Below are positions 1 to 6,865 of a DNA stretch of 14,272 nucleotides, piece by piece. Location of the stretch: the NCBI GenBank assembly GCA_027016675.1, contig JALUSH010000070.1, forward strand, positions 1 through 14,272, in the 5' to 3' direction. The position numbers were made by a program, and so were the translations under genes. Position 1 is the stretch's first letter; each line of letters opens with the position of its first letter. The notes under the pieces are model-generated. The model was not told where the DNA came from and made no database searches. It saw only the letters and a list, made by a program, of their open reading frames with translations. This DNA is from Thermodesulfovibrio sp. Its GTDB lineage: Bacteria; Nitrospirota; Thermodesulfovibrionia; Thermodesulfovibrionales; JdFR-85.

Positions 1-214
1 TCCCTGTCATCGCTCCATATGAACCACTTAATAGTCCAGGCGCTATTACTAACTTGTTCTCCCCTCCAAGTGGATGACAATCACCTGGTACCTCCCTGGA
101 TACTATCGCTGATGTCAGCCCTCGACCACCAAGTCCTTCATACTCCCCAAGTGCCTCCTCCCTTACCTGAGGGCCTCCCTCAGCTCCCATGTCAATCCTT
201 AAAATCTTCTCCAT
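1..214 (-). CDS. Aldehyde:ferredoxin oxidoreductase, N-terminal part (runs off the window)
   Basis: The first 71 codons of an AOR-family gene; the rest lies beyond position 1. AOR enzymes are cytoplasmic tungsten- or molybdenum-bis-pterin proteins with a [4Fe-4S] cluster that oxidise aldehydes, or reduce acids, with ferredoxin. The visible part is the AOR N-terminal domain: MEKILRIDMGA at the start, then GLGGRGLTSAIVSREV (residues 28-42), HPLGGENKLVIAPG (47-60) and LLSGS (61-65). The GGRGLT...PLG.ENKL.APG pattern is typical of the pterin-binding domain. The ATG at 214-212 is preceded by AAAGGAGG five bases upstream, which fixes the start. It lies 372 bases downstream of ilvD on the same strand and has its own promoter candidate at 289-317. 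The subtype and substrate cannot be told from this fragment, and the cluster cysteines lie outside the window. Confidence 0.88.
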   Translation of the reverse strand, partial: MEKILRIDMGAEGGPQVREEALGEYEGLGGRGLTSAIVSREVPGDCHPLGGENKLVIAPGLLSGSYGAMTG

Positions 215-288
215 ATTATCCTCCTTTCCCTGGTAGGGTTAAAACAATGGATAAATGTTTTTCTCTTTTTGATAACATCCCAGGTTAT

Positions 289-317
289 ACCATATCACAA
301 AATATCTTGGATGTCAA
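289..317 (-). promoter_or_regulatory. Candidate sigma-70 promoter for the AOR gene
   Basis: On the minus strand a perfect -35 TTGACA (317-312) is followed after 17 bases by TATGGT (294-289), which matches 4 of 6 positions of the -10 consensus including the first, second and last. The predicted start near 282 leaves a leader of about 68 bases before the ATG at 214. The leader holds a strong Shine-Dalgarno and no large fold that I can see. Confidence 0.5.
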
Positions 318-418
318 TATTTTTCAGAGTATCTTGAAAAATGACACTTTCAAAGGAGATAGTTTCTTGAAAGAAAAGAAGAGAATGAATTTCACATGCT
401 CTCTTCTGCCCATATATA

Positions 419-437
419 TTCCACTTTTTAAGTGGGA
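419..437. repeat. Small inverted repeat (8-bp stem, TTT loop)
   Basis: TTCCACTT (419-426) can pair with AAGTGGGA (430-437), with one G-T wobble, around a TTT loop. No T-run follows on either strand, so it is a poor terminator. It lies downstream of ilvD and could serve as an mRNA 3' end structure. Confidence 0.35.
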
Positions 438-470
438 ATTTAAAGGGAGTCAAACAGGGGGTAGTTATCA

Positions 471-488
471 CTCTCCATTAATAGAGAG
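471..488. repeat. Imperfect palindrome CTCTCCATTAATAGAGAG
   Basis: An 18-base near-perfect palindrome: CTCTC pairs with GAGAG, and the core ATTAAT is self-complementary, with one mismatched pair between them. It could be an operator or a weak hairpin. It is about 150 bases from the AOR promoter candidate, so no function is assigned. Confidence 0.3.
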
Positions 489-546
489 AGACTTAATTAT
501 TTTAGCCCTAATCCAGACATAAGGAAAAAACAAGGAATAGCTGAGT

Positions 547-577
547 ACTGCTATGAACTTTATCGCTGGATTTGGGT
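547..577 (+). repeat. 31-bp dispersed repeat, copy A
   Basis: This 31-base segment (ACTGCTATGAACTTTATC at its left end, CTGGATTTGGGT at its right end) recurs in opposite orientation at 14067-14097 with one difference, G565 here against A in the other copy. Beyond 577 the copies share only scattered bases (AATA at 580-583). It lies between the ilvD stop codon (587) and the AOR gene. It has no internal hairpin. The identity over 31 bases is far beyond chance for a window of this size. Its nature is unknown. Confidence 0.8.
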
Positions 578-586
578 TTAATATAA

Positions 587-2242
587 TTACTCCATTACAG
601 CACCTGATGCAGCAGAACTAACCATCCTTGCATACCTTGCAAGATACCCCTTTTTGATCTTTGGCTCTGGTGGGCTCCATCCTGAAAGTCTCTCTTTTAT
701 CTCATCTTCTGATACCAGAAGTTCAATACTCCTGCTTGGAATATCAATTCGTATCCTGTCACCATCCTTCACAATGGCAATACTTCCACCCTCCATTGCC
801 TCCGGAGAGATATGGCCTATACAGGGTCCTCTTGTGCCACCTGAGAATCTGCCATCTGTAATCAGGGCAACAGATTCACTGAGTCCCATGCCTGCAATAG
901 TGGCAGTAGGTGATAGCATTTCTCTCATTCCAGGACCGCCTTTTGGTCCTTCATAACGTATAACAACCACATCACCTGGCTTTATCTTGCCAGCAAGTAT
1001 TGCCTTCATTGCAGCCTCTTCAGAGTCAAATACCCTGGCAGTGCCCTCAAAGCACATCATCTTCTCGCTAACTGCGGACTGCTTTACTACGGCACCATCT
1101 GATGCAAGATTACCACGAAGTATTGCAATACCTCCTTCAGGATGATGAGCCCTGTTAAGAGGACGTATTACCTCTTCATCATAAATCTCAGCCTGCTCTG
1201 CAATCCTGTGAGTTCTCAAACCACTTACAGTAGAACAATTATTGATATCTTTCCTGAGACGTTTGAGCACCGCTGGTATGCCTCCAGCATGATGAAGGTC
1301 TTCCATGTAATGTACCCCACCTGGAAGCATATTAGCAATGTGTGGTGTCTTACGGCTTATTTCATCAAAGACCTCAAGGGGAAGTTTTACACCAGCCTCA
1401 CGTGCAATGGCTGGAATGTGAAGCACTGTATTAGTAGAACCACCCAGTGCCATGTCCACCATAATGGCATTTTCAAAGGCCTTCCTTGTCATTATCTTTC
1501 TTGGTGTAATATTCTTTTTTACAAGTTCCACAATACGTCTTCCACTTTCAAAGGCAATTCTCCTTTTTTCAGAATCAATGGCAAGAGCTGTTGCACAGTA
1601 AGGAAGGCTCATGCCCAGTGCCTCTGTTACACAGGCCATTGTGTTGGCAGTATACATGCCCTGACAGGATCCAGCCCCGGGACAGGCACACATCTCAAGG
1701 GACTGAAGCTCTTTATCGTTAATCATTCCTTTTTTATATTTACCCACAGCCTCAAAGGTATCATTCACAAGGGAAAGTCTTTTTCCCTTCAGATGACCTG
1801 AATGCATTGGGCCAGCAGTTACAATAATAGTGGGGATATTAATCCTTCCTGCGGCCATAAGCATTCCAGGAGTGATCTTATCACAGTTGGTAAGAAGTAC
1901 AAGACCATCAAACTGGTGAGCCTCTGCTACGGTCTCTACCATATCTGCAATAAGTTCACGAGAAGGCAGTGAATAATGCATTCCGCTATGTCCCATGGCA
2001 ATACCATCACAGATACCTGGAATACCAAAAAAGAAGGGATACCCACCTCCAGCGTGTATACCCTTTTCTATAAAGCGTTCAAGGTCGCGCATACCAATAT
2101 GACCAGGAATAATGTCAGTGAAACTTGTAGCCACTCCTATAAAGGGCTTTTCCATCTCAGACCTGGGTATGCCTGTGGCATAAAGGAGAGTCCTGTGAGG
2201 AACCCGCTCAAGTCCTTTCTTGATTATGTCACTTCTTAACAT
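587..2242 (-). CDS. ilvD: Dihydroxy-acid dehydratase
   Basis: Cytoplasmic Fe-S enzyme that dehydrates 2,3-dihydroxy-isovalerate and 2,3-dihydroxy-3-methylvalerate to the 2-keto acids, the third common step of valine and isoleucine synthesis (and leading to leucine and pantothenate). The 551 residues match the family's usual length. Motifs are TNCDKITPGM (118-127, cluster cysteine C120), GAGSCQGMYTANTM (189-202, C193), the Mg-binding and active-site region EGPKGGPGMREM (431-442), and DGRFSGGTRGP (463-473) with the likely catalytic serine S467. At the first cluster-ligand region it reads IIPGHIG (44-50), as in E. coli and Bacillus IlvD, and lacks the PCN-type cysteine of [2Fe-2S] plant-type enzymes, so a [4Fe-4S] type is inferred. 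The ATG at 2242 follows a strong AAGGAGGAAGG Shine-Dalgarno. It stands alone between a terminator upstream and the AOR promoter downstream. No other ilv or leu gene is in the window. Confidence 0.97.
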   Translation of the reverse strand: MLRSDIIKKGLERVPHRTLLYATGIPRSEMEKPFIGVATSFTDIIPGHIGMRDLERFIEKGIHAGGGYPFFFGIPGICDGIAMGHSGMHYSLPSRELIADMVETVAEAHQFDGLVLLTNCDKITPGMLMAAGRINIPTIIVTAGPMHSGHLKGKRLSLVNDTFEAVGKYKKGMINDKELQSLEMCACPGAGSCQGMYTANTMACVTEALGMSLPYCATALAIDSEKRRIAFESGRRIVELVKKNITPRKIMTRKAFENAIMVDMALGGSTNTVLHIPAIAREAGVKLPLEVFDEISRKTPHIANMLPGGVHYMEDLHHAGGIPAVLKRLRKDINNCSTVSGLRTHRIAEQAEIYDEEVIRPLNRAHHPEGGIAILRGNLASDGAVVKQSAVSEKMMCFEGTARVFDSEEAAMKAILAGKIKPGDVVVIRYEGPKGGPGMREMLSPTATIAGMGLSESVALITDGRFSGGTRGPCIGHISPEAMEGGSIAIVKDGDRIRIDIPSRSIELLVSEDEIKERLSGWSPPEPKIKKGYLARYARMVSSAASGAVME

Positions 2243-2277
2243 GAACCTTCCTCCTTCCTTTTACAAGTTATTAAGAG

Positions 2278-2283
2278 ATTATA
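2278..2283 (-). promoter_or_regulatory. Candidate -10 element of the ilvD promoter
   Basis: A perfect TATAAT on the minus strand lies 35 bases before the ilvD ATG, just downstream of the terminator at 2334-2357. The -35 region at the right distance is only T-rich. The predicted leader is about 28 bases, too short for a T-box or attenuator, so ilvD shows no classical branched-chain amino acid leader control. Confidence 0.45.
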
Positions 2284-2333
2284 CAAAAAAGCTCTAATAA
2301 AAAGGGAGTAAAACAAGGGAGTTTCATTTGCAA

Positions 2334-2357
2334 AAATGCCCCTTCAAAGGGGCATTT
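2334..2357 (-). terminator. Rho-independent terminator after the heme/DUF465 unit
   Basis: AAATGCCCCT and AGGGGCATTT form a 10-bp perfect GC-rich stem with a 4-base loop. On the minus strand the stem end runs into TTTTTG; on the plus strand AGTTTTT follows, so it could act both ways. It lies 53 bases beyond the DUF465 stop codon and upstream of the ilvD promoter, and separates the two transcription units. Confidence 0.85.
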
Positions 2358-2409
2358 AGTTTTTAATAAGGCACGTTATATAATTTTATGATCTGTTTGT
2401 TTTTATTGA

Positions 2410-2643
2410 CTAATTAGTCATTACCTCCATCTTCTTATACTCCCTTATAATGGCAGCCATCCTATCCTTTCTCGCAAGCTTCTGTTTCTTGATACTTTTG
2501 ATCTCAATCTCGTCTGCAGGGGATATATAAGGTTTACCCTCATATTGCTGTAGTTTCAGATCAAGCGCCCTGTGTTCTGCCTCAAGCCTTCTGAACTCCT
2601 CGTTTTCAGCCCTCAGTACATCCATGATTTCCTGCTCTTTCAT
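2410..2643 (-). CDS. DUF465 (YdcH-like) small coiled-coil protein
   Basis: A 77-residue, highly charged helical protein of the DUF465/YdcH family, whose molecular role is not established. Family features are RRLEAEHRALDLKLQQYE (18-35), the short break KPYISPADEIEIKSIKKQKL (37-56) and the closing KDRMAAIIREY (59-69). This gives two helices joined by a PY.(S/T)P turn, consistent with a helical hairpin. There is no signal peptide or membrane segment. The ATG at 2643 has an excellent AAAGGAGGT Shine-Dalgarno, and a 7-bp hairpin stands just before it (2657-2673). It is 56 bases downstream of the porphyrinogen oxidase and likely co-transcribed with it, ending at the terminator at 2334-2357. The pairing with the heme gene may be accidental. 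Confidence 0.85.
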   Translation of the reverse strand: MKEQEIMDVLRAENEEFRRLEAEHRALDLKLQQYEGKPYISPADEIEIKSIKKQKLARKDRMAAIIREYKKMEVMTN

Positions 2644-2656
2644 GGTACCTCCTTTC

Positions 2657-2673
2657 CCATCCTTTAAGGATGG
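2657..2673 (-). promoter_or_regulatory. Hairpin directly upstream of the DUF465 ribosome binding site
   Basis: CCATCCT and AGGATGG form a perfect 7-bp stem with a 3-base loop. It sits in the 56-base gap between the heme gene stop and the DUF465 start, one base before the GAAAGGAGGT of the Shine-Dalgarno. No T-run follows on the minus strand, so it is not a standard terminator. It could be an mRNA processing or stabilising structure that sets different protein levels for the two genes. Confidence 0.5.
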
Positions 2674-2699
2674 ATAAATTTAGTTTTGGTGTTGAATTA

Positions 2700-4067
2700 T
2701 CAATTACCTCTTAACTCTTCCAGTATCCTCTGACTGAGTTTGTATGAATTTTCAATACAATCATTAAAGCCTATACCATGATAGGCATTGCCTGTGAGAT
2801 AGAGGCCCTTGAGATTTCCAGTTATTGAATCGATATTCTCAAGGATTCTGAAATGTCCGAGGTTATACTGTGGAATCGCCTTCTCATGCCTGTAGACACT
2901 TACAAGCTCAGGGTCAGCATCAAGCCCCATTATATCATCAAGCTCTTCTCTGACTGTCTGTACGATTTCCTCTTCATCCTGAAGTGCAACATCAGGATTC
3001 CTGGCACCTCCAACCATTGTTCTCAGGAGAACACTGCCATCAGGTGCCCTGTTTGGGAAAATGCTTGAATCCCAGAGTGTGCCAAGTATTCTTCTTTGTT
3101 CCACACCAGGAACAAGAAATCCAAAGCCATCCAGTTTAGCAGAGATATCCTCAACCCTGTATCCAAGACATACTACAGAAACTGGTGGATATGGTATCTG
3201 AGAAAGTTCCCATGACAGCCTTTTGTCCATGAATTCCAATATACCCGAGGCCTCATAGGCAGGACAGGCAAGTACAACCCTTTCTGTTATCACCTCCTCA
3301 CCGTTCTGGATATATATGCTAAAACGACCATCTCTTTTTTCAATGCCTATCACTTTGCTTGAGGTTTTTATTCTATCTCTCAGTATTTCTTTGAGTTTCA
3401 TAATAACTGTCTCCATGCCATCATAAAATGATGTGAGAGTACCTCCTGGTGATGGACCCACATTTTTCCCTGTTTTTTTTGCTTCTTTCTGTAGCTGAAA
3501 CAGGGCCTTGAATAGGCTTCCATATTTCCTTTCAAGTTGATAAATCCTTGGAAAGCAGCTTCTGATACTTAACCTCTCAGGGTCACCTGCGTATATCCCT
3601 GATGCCATGGGATCAATAAACATCTCGTAAGCCTCTTTCCCCAGCCTTCTTATGGCAAAACTGGCAAGTGTTTCATCCTCTTCATGTCCCCTTGGTGTAA
3701 TAATCTCAAAGAGAAGTCTTCCCTTTCCACAGGGGCTTATGAGTCCAGAAGAGATAAATGCCCCTGCAGATTCAGGCAATCTATAAAGCTTTCCCCCTTT
3801 ATAGATATATCTCTTTTTGGATGCCTCATTACTCTTAAGGGGAGAGAGGGAGATGCTCTTTATAAACTGAAGGGTCAGTGGCTTGTTATCAAGGAATCCA
3901 TTCACACCACTTTCACAGAGATAACCTTTAATCCTGTCGGTCAGGATCTTCCCACCTGGACGCTTGTCAGCCTCAAATATTACAAGTTCTAAATCTGGTT
4001 CTTTTTCAAGAAGATAATACCCTAACGATAGCCCTGAGATTCCACCACCAATGATGGCGATGCTCAT
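2700..4067 (-). CDS. hemY: HemY/HemG-type FAD-dependent porphyrinogen oxidase
   Basis: Flavoprotein of the oxygen-dependent protoporphyrinogen/coproporphyrinogen oxidase family, oxidising the porphyrinogen to the porphyrin late in heme synthesis. The 455 residues are the usual length. The dinucleotide-binding fold is IAIIGGGISGLSLGYYL (3-19) with the acidic end and R-PGGK motif FEADKRPGGKI (31-41). Other family motifs are SGVNGFLDNKP (53-63) in the flavin-binding N-terminal part, PMASGIYAGDPERLS (153-167), and the C-terminal FAD contact LTGNAYHGIGFNDCI (424-438). The ATG at 4067 has an AGGAG nine bases upstream. An extended -10 candidate lies at 4116-4124. No hemE, hemH or other heme gene is in the window, so protoporphyrinogen IX or coproporphyrinogen III as substrate cannot be decided from sequence alone. 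DUF465 follows in the same unit. Confidence 0.88.
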   Translation of the reverse strand: MSIAIIGGGISGLSLGYYLLEKEPDLELVIFEADKRPGGKILTDRIKGYLCESGVNGFLDNKPLTLQFIKSISLSPLKSNEASKKRYIYKGGKLYRLPESAGAFISSGLISPCGKGRLLFEIITPRGHEEDETLASFAIRRLGKEAYEMFIDPMASGIYAGDPERLSIRSCFPRIYQLERKYGSLFKALFQLQKEAKKTGKNVGPSPGGTLTSFYDGMETVIMKLKEILRDRIKTSSKVIGIEKRDGRFSIYIQNGEEVITERVVLACPAYEASGILEFMDKRLSWELSQIPYPPVSVVCLGYRVEDISAKLDGFGFLVPGVEQRRILGTLWDSSIFPNRAPDGSVLLRTMVGGARNPDVALQDEEEIVQTVREELDDIMGLDADPELVSVYRHEKAIPQYNLGHFRILENIDSITGNLKGLYLTGNAYHGIGFNDCIENSYKLSQRILEELRGN

Positions 4068-4115
4068 CTCAGGTGGCTCCTGTATGGAAGGATTTTAAGT
4101 CGCATCTCTTTAATC

Positions 4116-4124
4116 ATTATATCA
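4116..4124 (-). promoter_or_regulatory. Candidate extended -10 promoter for the heme gene
   Basis: The minus strand reads TGATATAAT, a full extended -10 (TGn plus TATAAT), about 49 bases before the ATG at 4067. No good -35 is seen, as is common for extended -10 promoters. It lies in the 88-base gap behind the TatD-radical SAM gene. Confidence 0.45.
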
Positions 4125-4155
4125 TCTTTTCATTATAAATGCTACAAAAAATTCT

Positions 4156-5550
4156 TTACCCTACCACATTATACTCTCTTACCCTGAATTTTACACCAAG
4201 TTCCTCAGCAATCCTTCTGCACTTATCAATATCCACCTCAGGAACAGACACAATGGTAACAGTTATATCATCAGTGACAGTTTTGGCCTCCCTGATAAAC
4301 TCTATTACTGCCTTGAAAGCATTATTATAAAGGGGTTTACATATTTTGTTGTAGGTCTGTTCATCATGGGCATCCAGGCTTATTGAAAAGGCATCCACAA
4401 GACCTTTTAGCTCAGGAAGGATATTTCTATTGTGGATCAGATTTCCATGACCATTTGTGTTGATCCTTATCCTCCCTCCCTTTGCCTTAATCCATCTGCA
4501 CAGCTTTTTTACAAGCTCAAGCCTGATAAGTGGCTCGCCATAGCCACAGAATACAATCTCCTTGAATCTTGAGGGATCACCAACTGCGGATTTTAATTCC
4601 TCTATATCTGGCTCCTGCTCAAGACGGAGATTATGTCCTTTTACATAATCACTGTGAAACCTTATGCAGAAAGTGCAGGCATTGGAACAGCGATTTGTTA
4701 TATTCAGATACAGTGAATCTCTTATCTGGTAGGCAAGTGTGCCCTTTTCAGGTAGTTTGCCAATGCGAAAGAGCCTTCTGGCATTTACTGTAGTAATCCT
4801 TGCAATATCTGCAGGGCTCACACCCCTTATACTGGCAATCCTCTCTACTGTATGAGTTAAAAATGCTGGCTCATTTCTTTTACCCCTGTGTGGTACAGGG
4901 GTAAGATATGGAGCATCTGTTTCAACAAGAAGATAATCATCAGGAACAGATGCAGCAATCTTTGAAAGCCTCTTTGCATTCTTGAATGTTACAGGGCCTG
5001 CTATGGAGATATAAAAGCCCATGGCCATTGCCTCTTCTGCCATCTGCCAGTCACCGGAGAAACAATGCATAACTCCTCTGGTAAAGCCACTTTCTCTGAG
5101 TATCCTTAATGTATCTGCCTTAGCCTCTCTACTATGAACAACCACAGGAAGATTCAGTTCCTTTGCAATTGATAGTTGTTTTACAAAAACCTCCTGCTGT
5201 ATATGTCTTGGAGAATTGTCATAATGGTAATCAAGCCCTATCTCTCCAATGGCAACAACTCCATCCTCCTGGGCAAGCATTTTGAGCCTTTCTTCGTATT
5301 CAGAGGTATAGAATCTTGCATCATGGGGATGGAGTCCTACTGTGGCATAGATTGTGCCCCTGTATCTCCTTGAAAGTGATATGGATTTCTGGGCACTCTC
5401 AAAATCAGCACCTATGCAGATAATCTTTTCAACTCCTGCACTTATTGCCCTTTTAATCACCTCATCTCTGTCGCTGTCAAACTCTGTCATGTCAAGGTGA
5501 CAGTGTGTATCAATGAGTGGATAATCGTTTTGATATAATCTTTCCCTCAT
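4156..5550 (-). CDS. TatD-family metal hydrolase fused to a radical SAM domain
   Basis: A two-domain protein of 464 residues. Residues 10-265 are a complete TatD/YcfH-type metallohydrolase (3'-5' DNase or related phosphoesterase), with metal ligands HCH (H16, H18), GEIGLD (E103), VVHSRE (H139), MHCFSG (H162) and ETDAPYL (D212), all intact. Residues 275-464 are a radical SAM domain with the cluster motif C288-x3-C292-x2-C295 (NRCSNACTFC), the SAM-binding GYGEPL (336-341) and a later RINTNG strand (362-367). A TatD-linked radical SAM family is known in bacteria, sometimes fused in this way; its substrate is unknown. The ATG at 5550 has only a weak GGGTAAG upstream, and the gene lies 32 bases after apgM, so it probably depends on the apgM promoter. 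The radical SAM part is short, with no SPASM domain, so auxiliary clusters are not expected. Confidence 0.9.
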   Translation of the reverse strand: MRERLYQNDYPLIDTHCHLDMTEFDSDRDEVIKRAISAGVEKIICIGADFESAQKSISLSRRYRGTIYATVGLHPHDARFYTSEYEERLKMLAQEDGVVAIGEIGLDYHYDNSPRHIQQEVFVKQLSIAKELNLPVVVHSREAKADTLRILRESGFTRGVMHCFSGDWQMAEEAMAMGFYISIAGPVTFKNAKRLSKIAASVPDDYLLVETDAPYLTPVPHRGKRNEPAFLTHTVERIASIRGVSPADIARITTVNARRLFRIGKLPEKGTLAYQIRDSLYLNITNRCSNACTFCIRFHSDYVKGHNLRLEQEPDIEELKSAVGDPSRFKEIVFCGYGEPLIRLELVKKLCRWIKAKGGRIRINTNGHGNLIHNRNILPELKGLVDAFSISLDAHDEQTYNKICKPLYNNAFKAVIEFIREAKTVTDDITVTIVSVPEVDIDKCRRIAEELGVKFRVREYNVVG

Positions 5551-5582
5551 CGTAATTTCTACTTACCCTATCAGAAAATTTC

Positions 5583-6791
5583 TCAGGCACCAAATTTCTT
5601 GAGCCTTCCCGCATTTGCAAGGGCAAGGGGAAGGATATTATAGGCAGGAAATATACCAAGTTCACCCTTGAGGCATTCTCTTTCAGAAAAACCATTGCTC
5701 AAGCCCCCAAGCACATATGGAGCATGAATAAGCACAGGTACAGGATGCCATGAATGCTCCTTCATGAGGGCAGGGGTTGAATGGTCTCCTGTAATAATAA
5801 GCACATCTGGATTAAGTGAGAGTATTTCAGGGAGGAAGGAATCAAACTCCTCAATCTTTTTTGCCTTCCCATCAAAGTCTCCATCCTCACCATAGGAATC
5901 GACCTTTTTTATATGGACAAAGAAGAAATCATAATCCTCAATATTGTCTCGCAAAAAATCTATCTCTTCTTTTATATCACCATTTACGGGAGGAGTATCC
6001 ATCCCTATTAATCTGGCAAGCCCCCTATACATGGGATAGATCGCTATGGCAAGTGCCTTAAGTCCGAACACCTGTTCCATAGTTGGTATCTGGGGCACCT
6101 GTGAAATACCTCTTAAAAGTATATAGTTTGCAGGTTCCTCGTCCTTCAGCAAATCAGCCACTCTTTTGATCAGTTTTTCTGCAATACGAGCCACCCTTTC
6201 TGATTGAGGATTCCCTGGCTCTGGTTTTAAAGGAGGCTTCCCAACCTTCTGAGGATCTGTATCGTTCACCATGTCAGAATCAGGCTCAAGTGGTTCAGGA
6301 AACCTTAATACAACAGCAAACCTGTGCTCCATACCAGGAGAAAATATTATCTCAGCCTCATCAATCTGTCTTATCTCCTCCTGAAGCCTTGCTGTTAGAA
6401 CCTTGTTTTTTTCTGTGGGGATTCGGCCTGCCCTTCTGTCCTTTACAAGACCCTCCTGTATGGTTGCATAATTGCACCTTATGGCCACATCCCTCTTTGT
6501 CAATTCTATACCAAGGCCGAGTGCCTCAAGAACACCCCTTCCAATCTCCCACTGCCTGGGATTGTAGCCGAAGATCCCCAGATGACCCGGTCCACTGCCT
6601 GGTGTGATTCCATAGTCTACAGGAATATGCAGCCCTGTAGCTGACCTTCTCGCAATTTCGTCAAGATTTGGTATATGGGCAGCCTCAAGCTCGGTCTTAC
6701 CATTGACAGGCAGACCTCCAAGCCCGTCAAGGATAAACATGAATATCTTTGTTTTATTCTTCTGTATCAGTTTATGTATCATCTCCTGCAT
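5583..6791 (-). CDS. apgM: 2,3-bisphosphoglycerate-independent phosphoglycerate mutase, archaeal type
   Basis: Interconverts 3- and 2-phosphoglycerate in glycolysis and gluconeogenesis, in the cytoplasm, as a two-metal alkaline-phosphatase-superfamily enzyme. The 402 residues agree with the archaeal-type (ApgM) family, distinct from the roughly 510-residue GpmI. Motifs are ILDGLGG (20-26, metal ligand D22), ITPGSGPGHLGIFGYNP (62-78) with the phosphorylated serine S66, VHIKKVDSYGEDGDFDGK (292-309, metal ligands H293 and D298), TGDHSTP (334-340, D336/H337) and HSWHPVP (346-352). The ATG at 6791 has no Shine-Dalgarno; instead a promoter (TTGAAA, 18 bases, TATTAT) ends six bases before it, so the mRNA may be leaderless. 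A second Met at codon 4 has GGAG placed too close to serve. It is followed after 32 bases by the TatD-radical SAM gene. Confidence 0.93.
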   Translation of the reverse strand: MQEMIHKLIQKNKTKIFMFILDGLGGLPVNGKTELEAAHIPNLDEIARRSATGLHIPVDYGITPGSGPGHLGIFGYNPRQWEIGRGVLEALGLGIELTKRDVAIRCNYATIQEGLVKDRRAGRIPTEKNKVLTARLQEEIRQIDEAEIIFSPGMEHRFAVVLRFPEPLEPDSDMVNDTDPQKVGKPPLKPEPGNPQSERVARIAEKLIKRVADLLKDEEPANYILLRGISQVPQIPTMEQVFGLKALAIAIYPMYRGLARLIGMDTPPVNGDIKEEIDFLRDNIEDYDFFFVHIKKVDSYGEDGDFDGKAKKIEEFDSFLPEILSLNPDVLIITGDHSTPALMKEHSWHPVPVLIHAPYVLGGLSNGFSERECLKGELGIFPAYNILPLALANAGRLKKFGA

Positions 6792-6797
6792 ATTGTA

Positions 6798-6827
6798 ATA
6801 ATAAAGAAAAGGGACTGTTTATTTCAA
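6798..6827 (-). promoter_or_regulatory. Candidate sigma-70 promoter for apgM, placed for a leaderless mRNA
   Basis: On the minus strand TTGAAA (6827-6822, 5 of 6) and TATTAT (6803-6798, 5 of 6) are separated by 18 bases. Six bases lie between the -10 and the ATG, so the usual start distance puts +1 on or next to the A of the start codon. This fits the absence of a Shine-Dalgarno. Confidence 0.5.
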
Positions 6828-6842
6828 CTTGTATGAACAAGT
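6827..6842. promoter_or_regulatory. Inverted repeat next to the apgM -35, possible operator
   Basis: ACTTGT and ACAAGT form perfect 6-base arms around ATGA. The repeat begins at the outer edge of the apgM -35 box and shares one base with it. This position would suit an activator or repressor site; it could equally be a chance hairpin. It lies in the 74-base gap between the DUF3187 gene stop and apgM. Confidence 0.3.
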
Positions 6843-6865
6843 GGAGTGAAATTTATTCTGAGCGC

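Larger units (their letters stand above)
215..586. other. Intergenic region between ilvD and the AOR gene
   Basis: No convincing gene lies in these 372 bases. From right to left they hold one copy of a 31-bp dispersed repeat (547-577), two small inverted repeats (471-488 and 419-437) and the AOR promoter candidate (289-317). Neither inverted repeat is followed by a clear T-run on the minus strand, so the ilvD terminator is not obvious. A 38-codon open stretch on the plus strand (465-578, TAA at 579) ends inside the repeat and codes YCYELYRWIWV at its end. It has no start signal and may be a gene remnant. Confidence 0.6.

Noticed and set aside
215..282. Molybdenum/tungsten cofactor riboswitch in the AOR leader
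   Set aside because: The predicted leader of about 68 bases shows only a 4-bp hairpin (CCCT-ACC-AGGG) before the Shine-Dalgarno and no multi-stem fold.
19..522. Open frame on the plus strand, 167 codons, rich in Pro and Ser at its start
   Set aside because: Its first third is antisense to the clearly conserved AOR N-terminus, it has no Shine-Dalgarno or recognisable motif, and the rest crosses the AOR promoter and intergenic hairpins.
1142..1801. Long open frame on the plus strand, antisense to ilvD
   Set aside because: It lies wholly inside the conserved ilvD coding sequence, has unusual composition (many Cys, His, Ser) and no family resemblance; it is a shadow of ilvD.
2243..2333. T-box or attenuator in front of ilvD
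   Set aside because: The predicted leader is only about 28 bases, with no leader peptide rich in branched-chain codons and no T-box sequence; the only strong hairpin is the terminator of the upstream unit.
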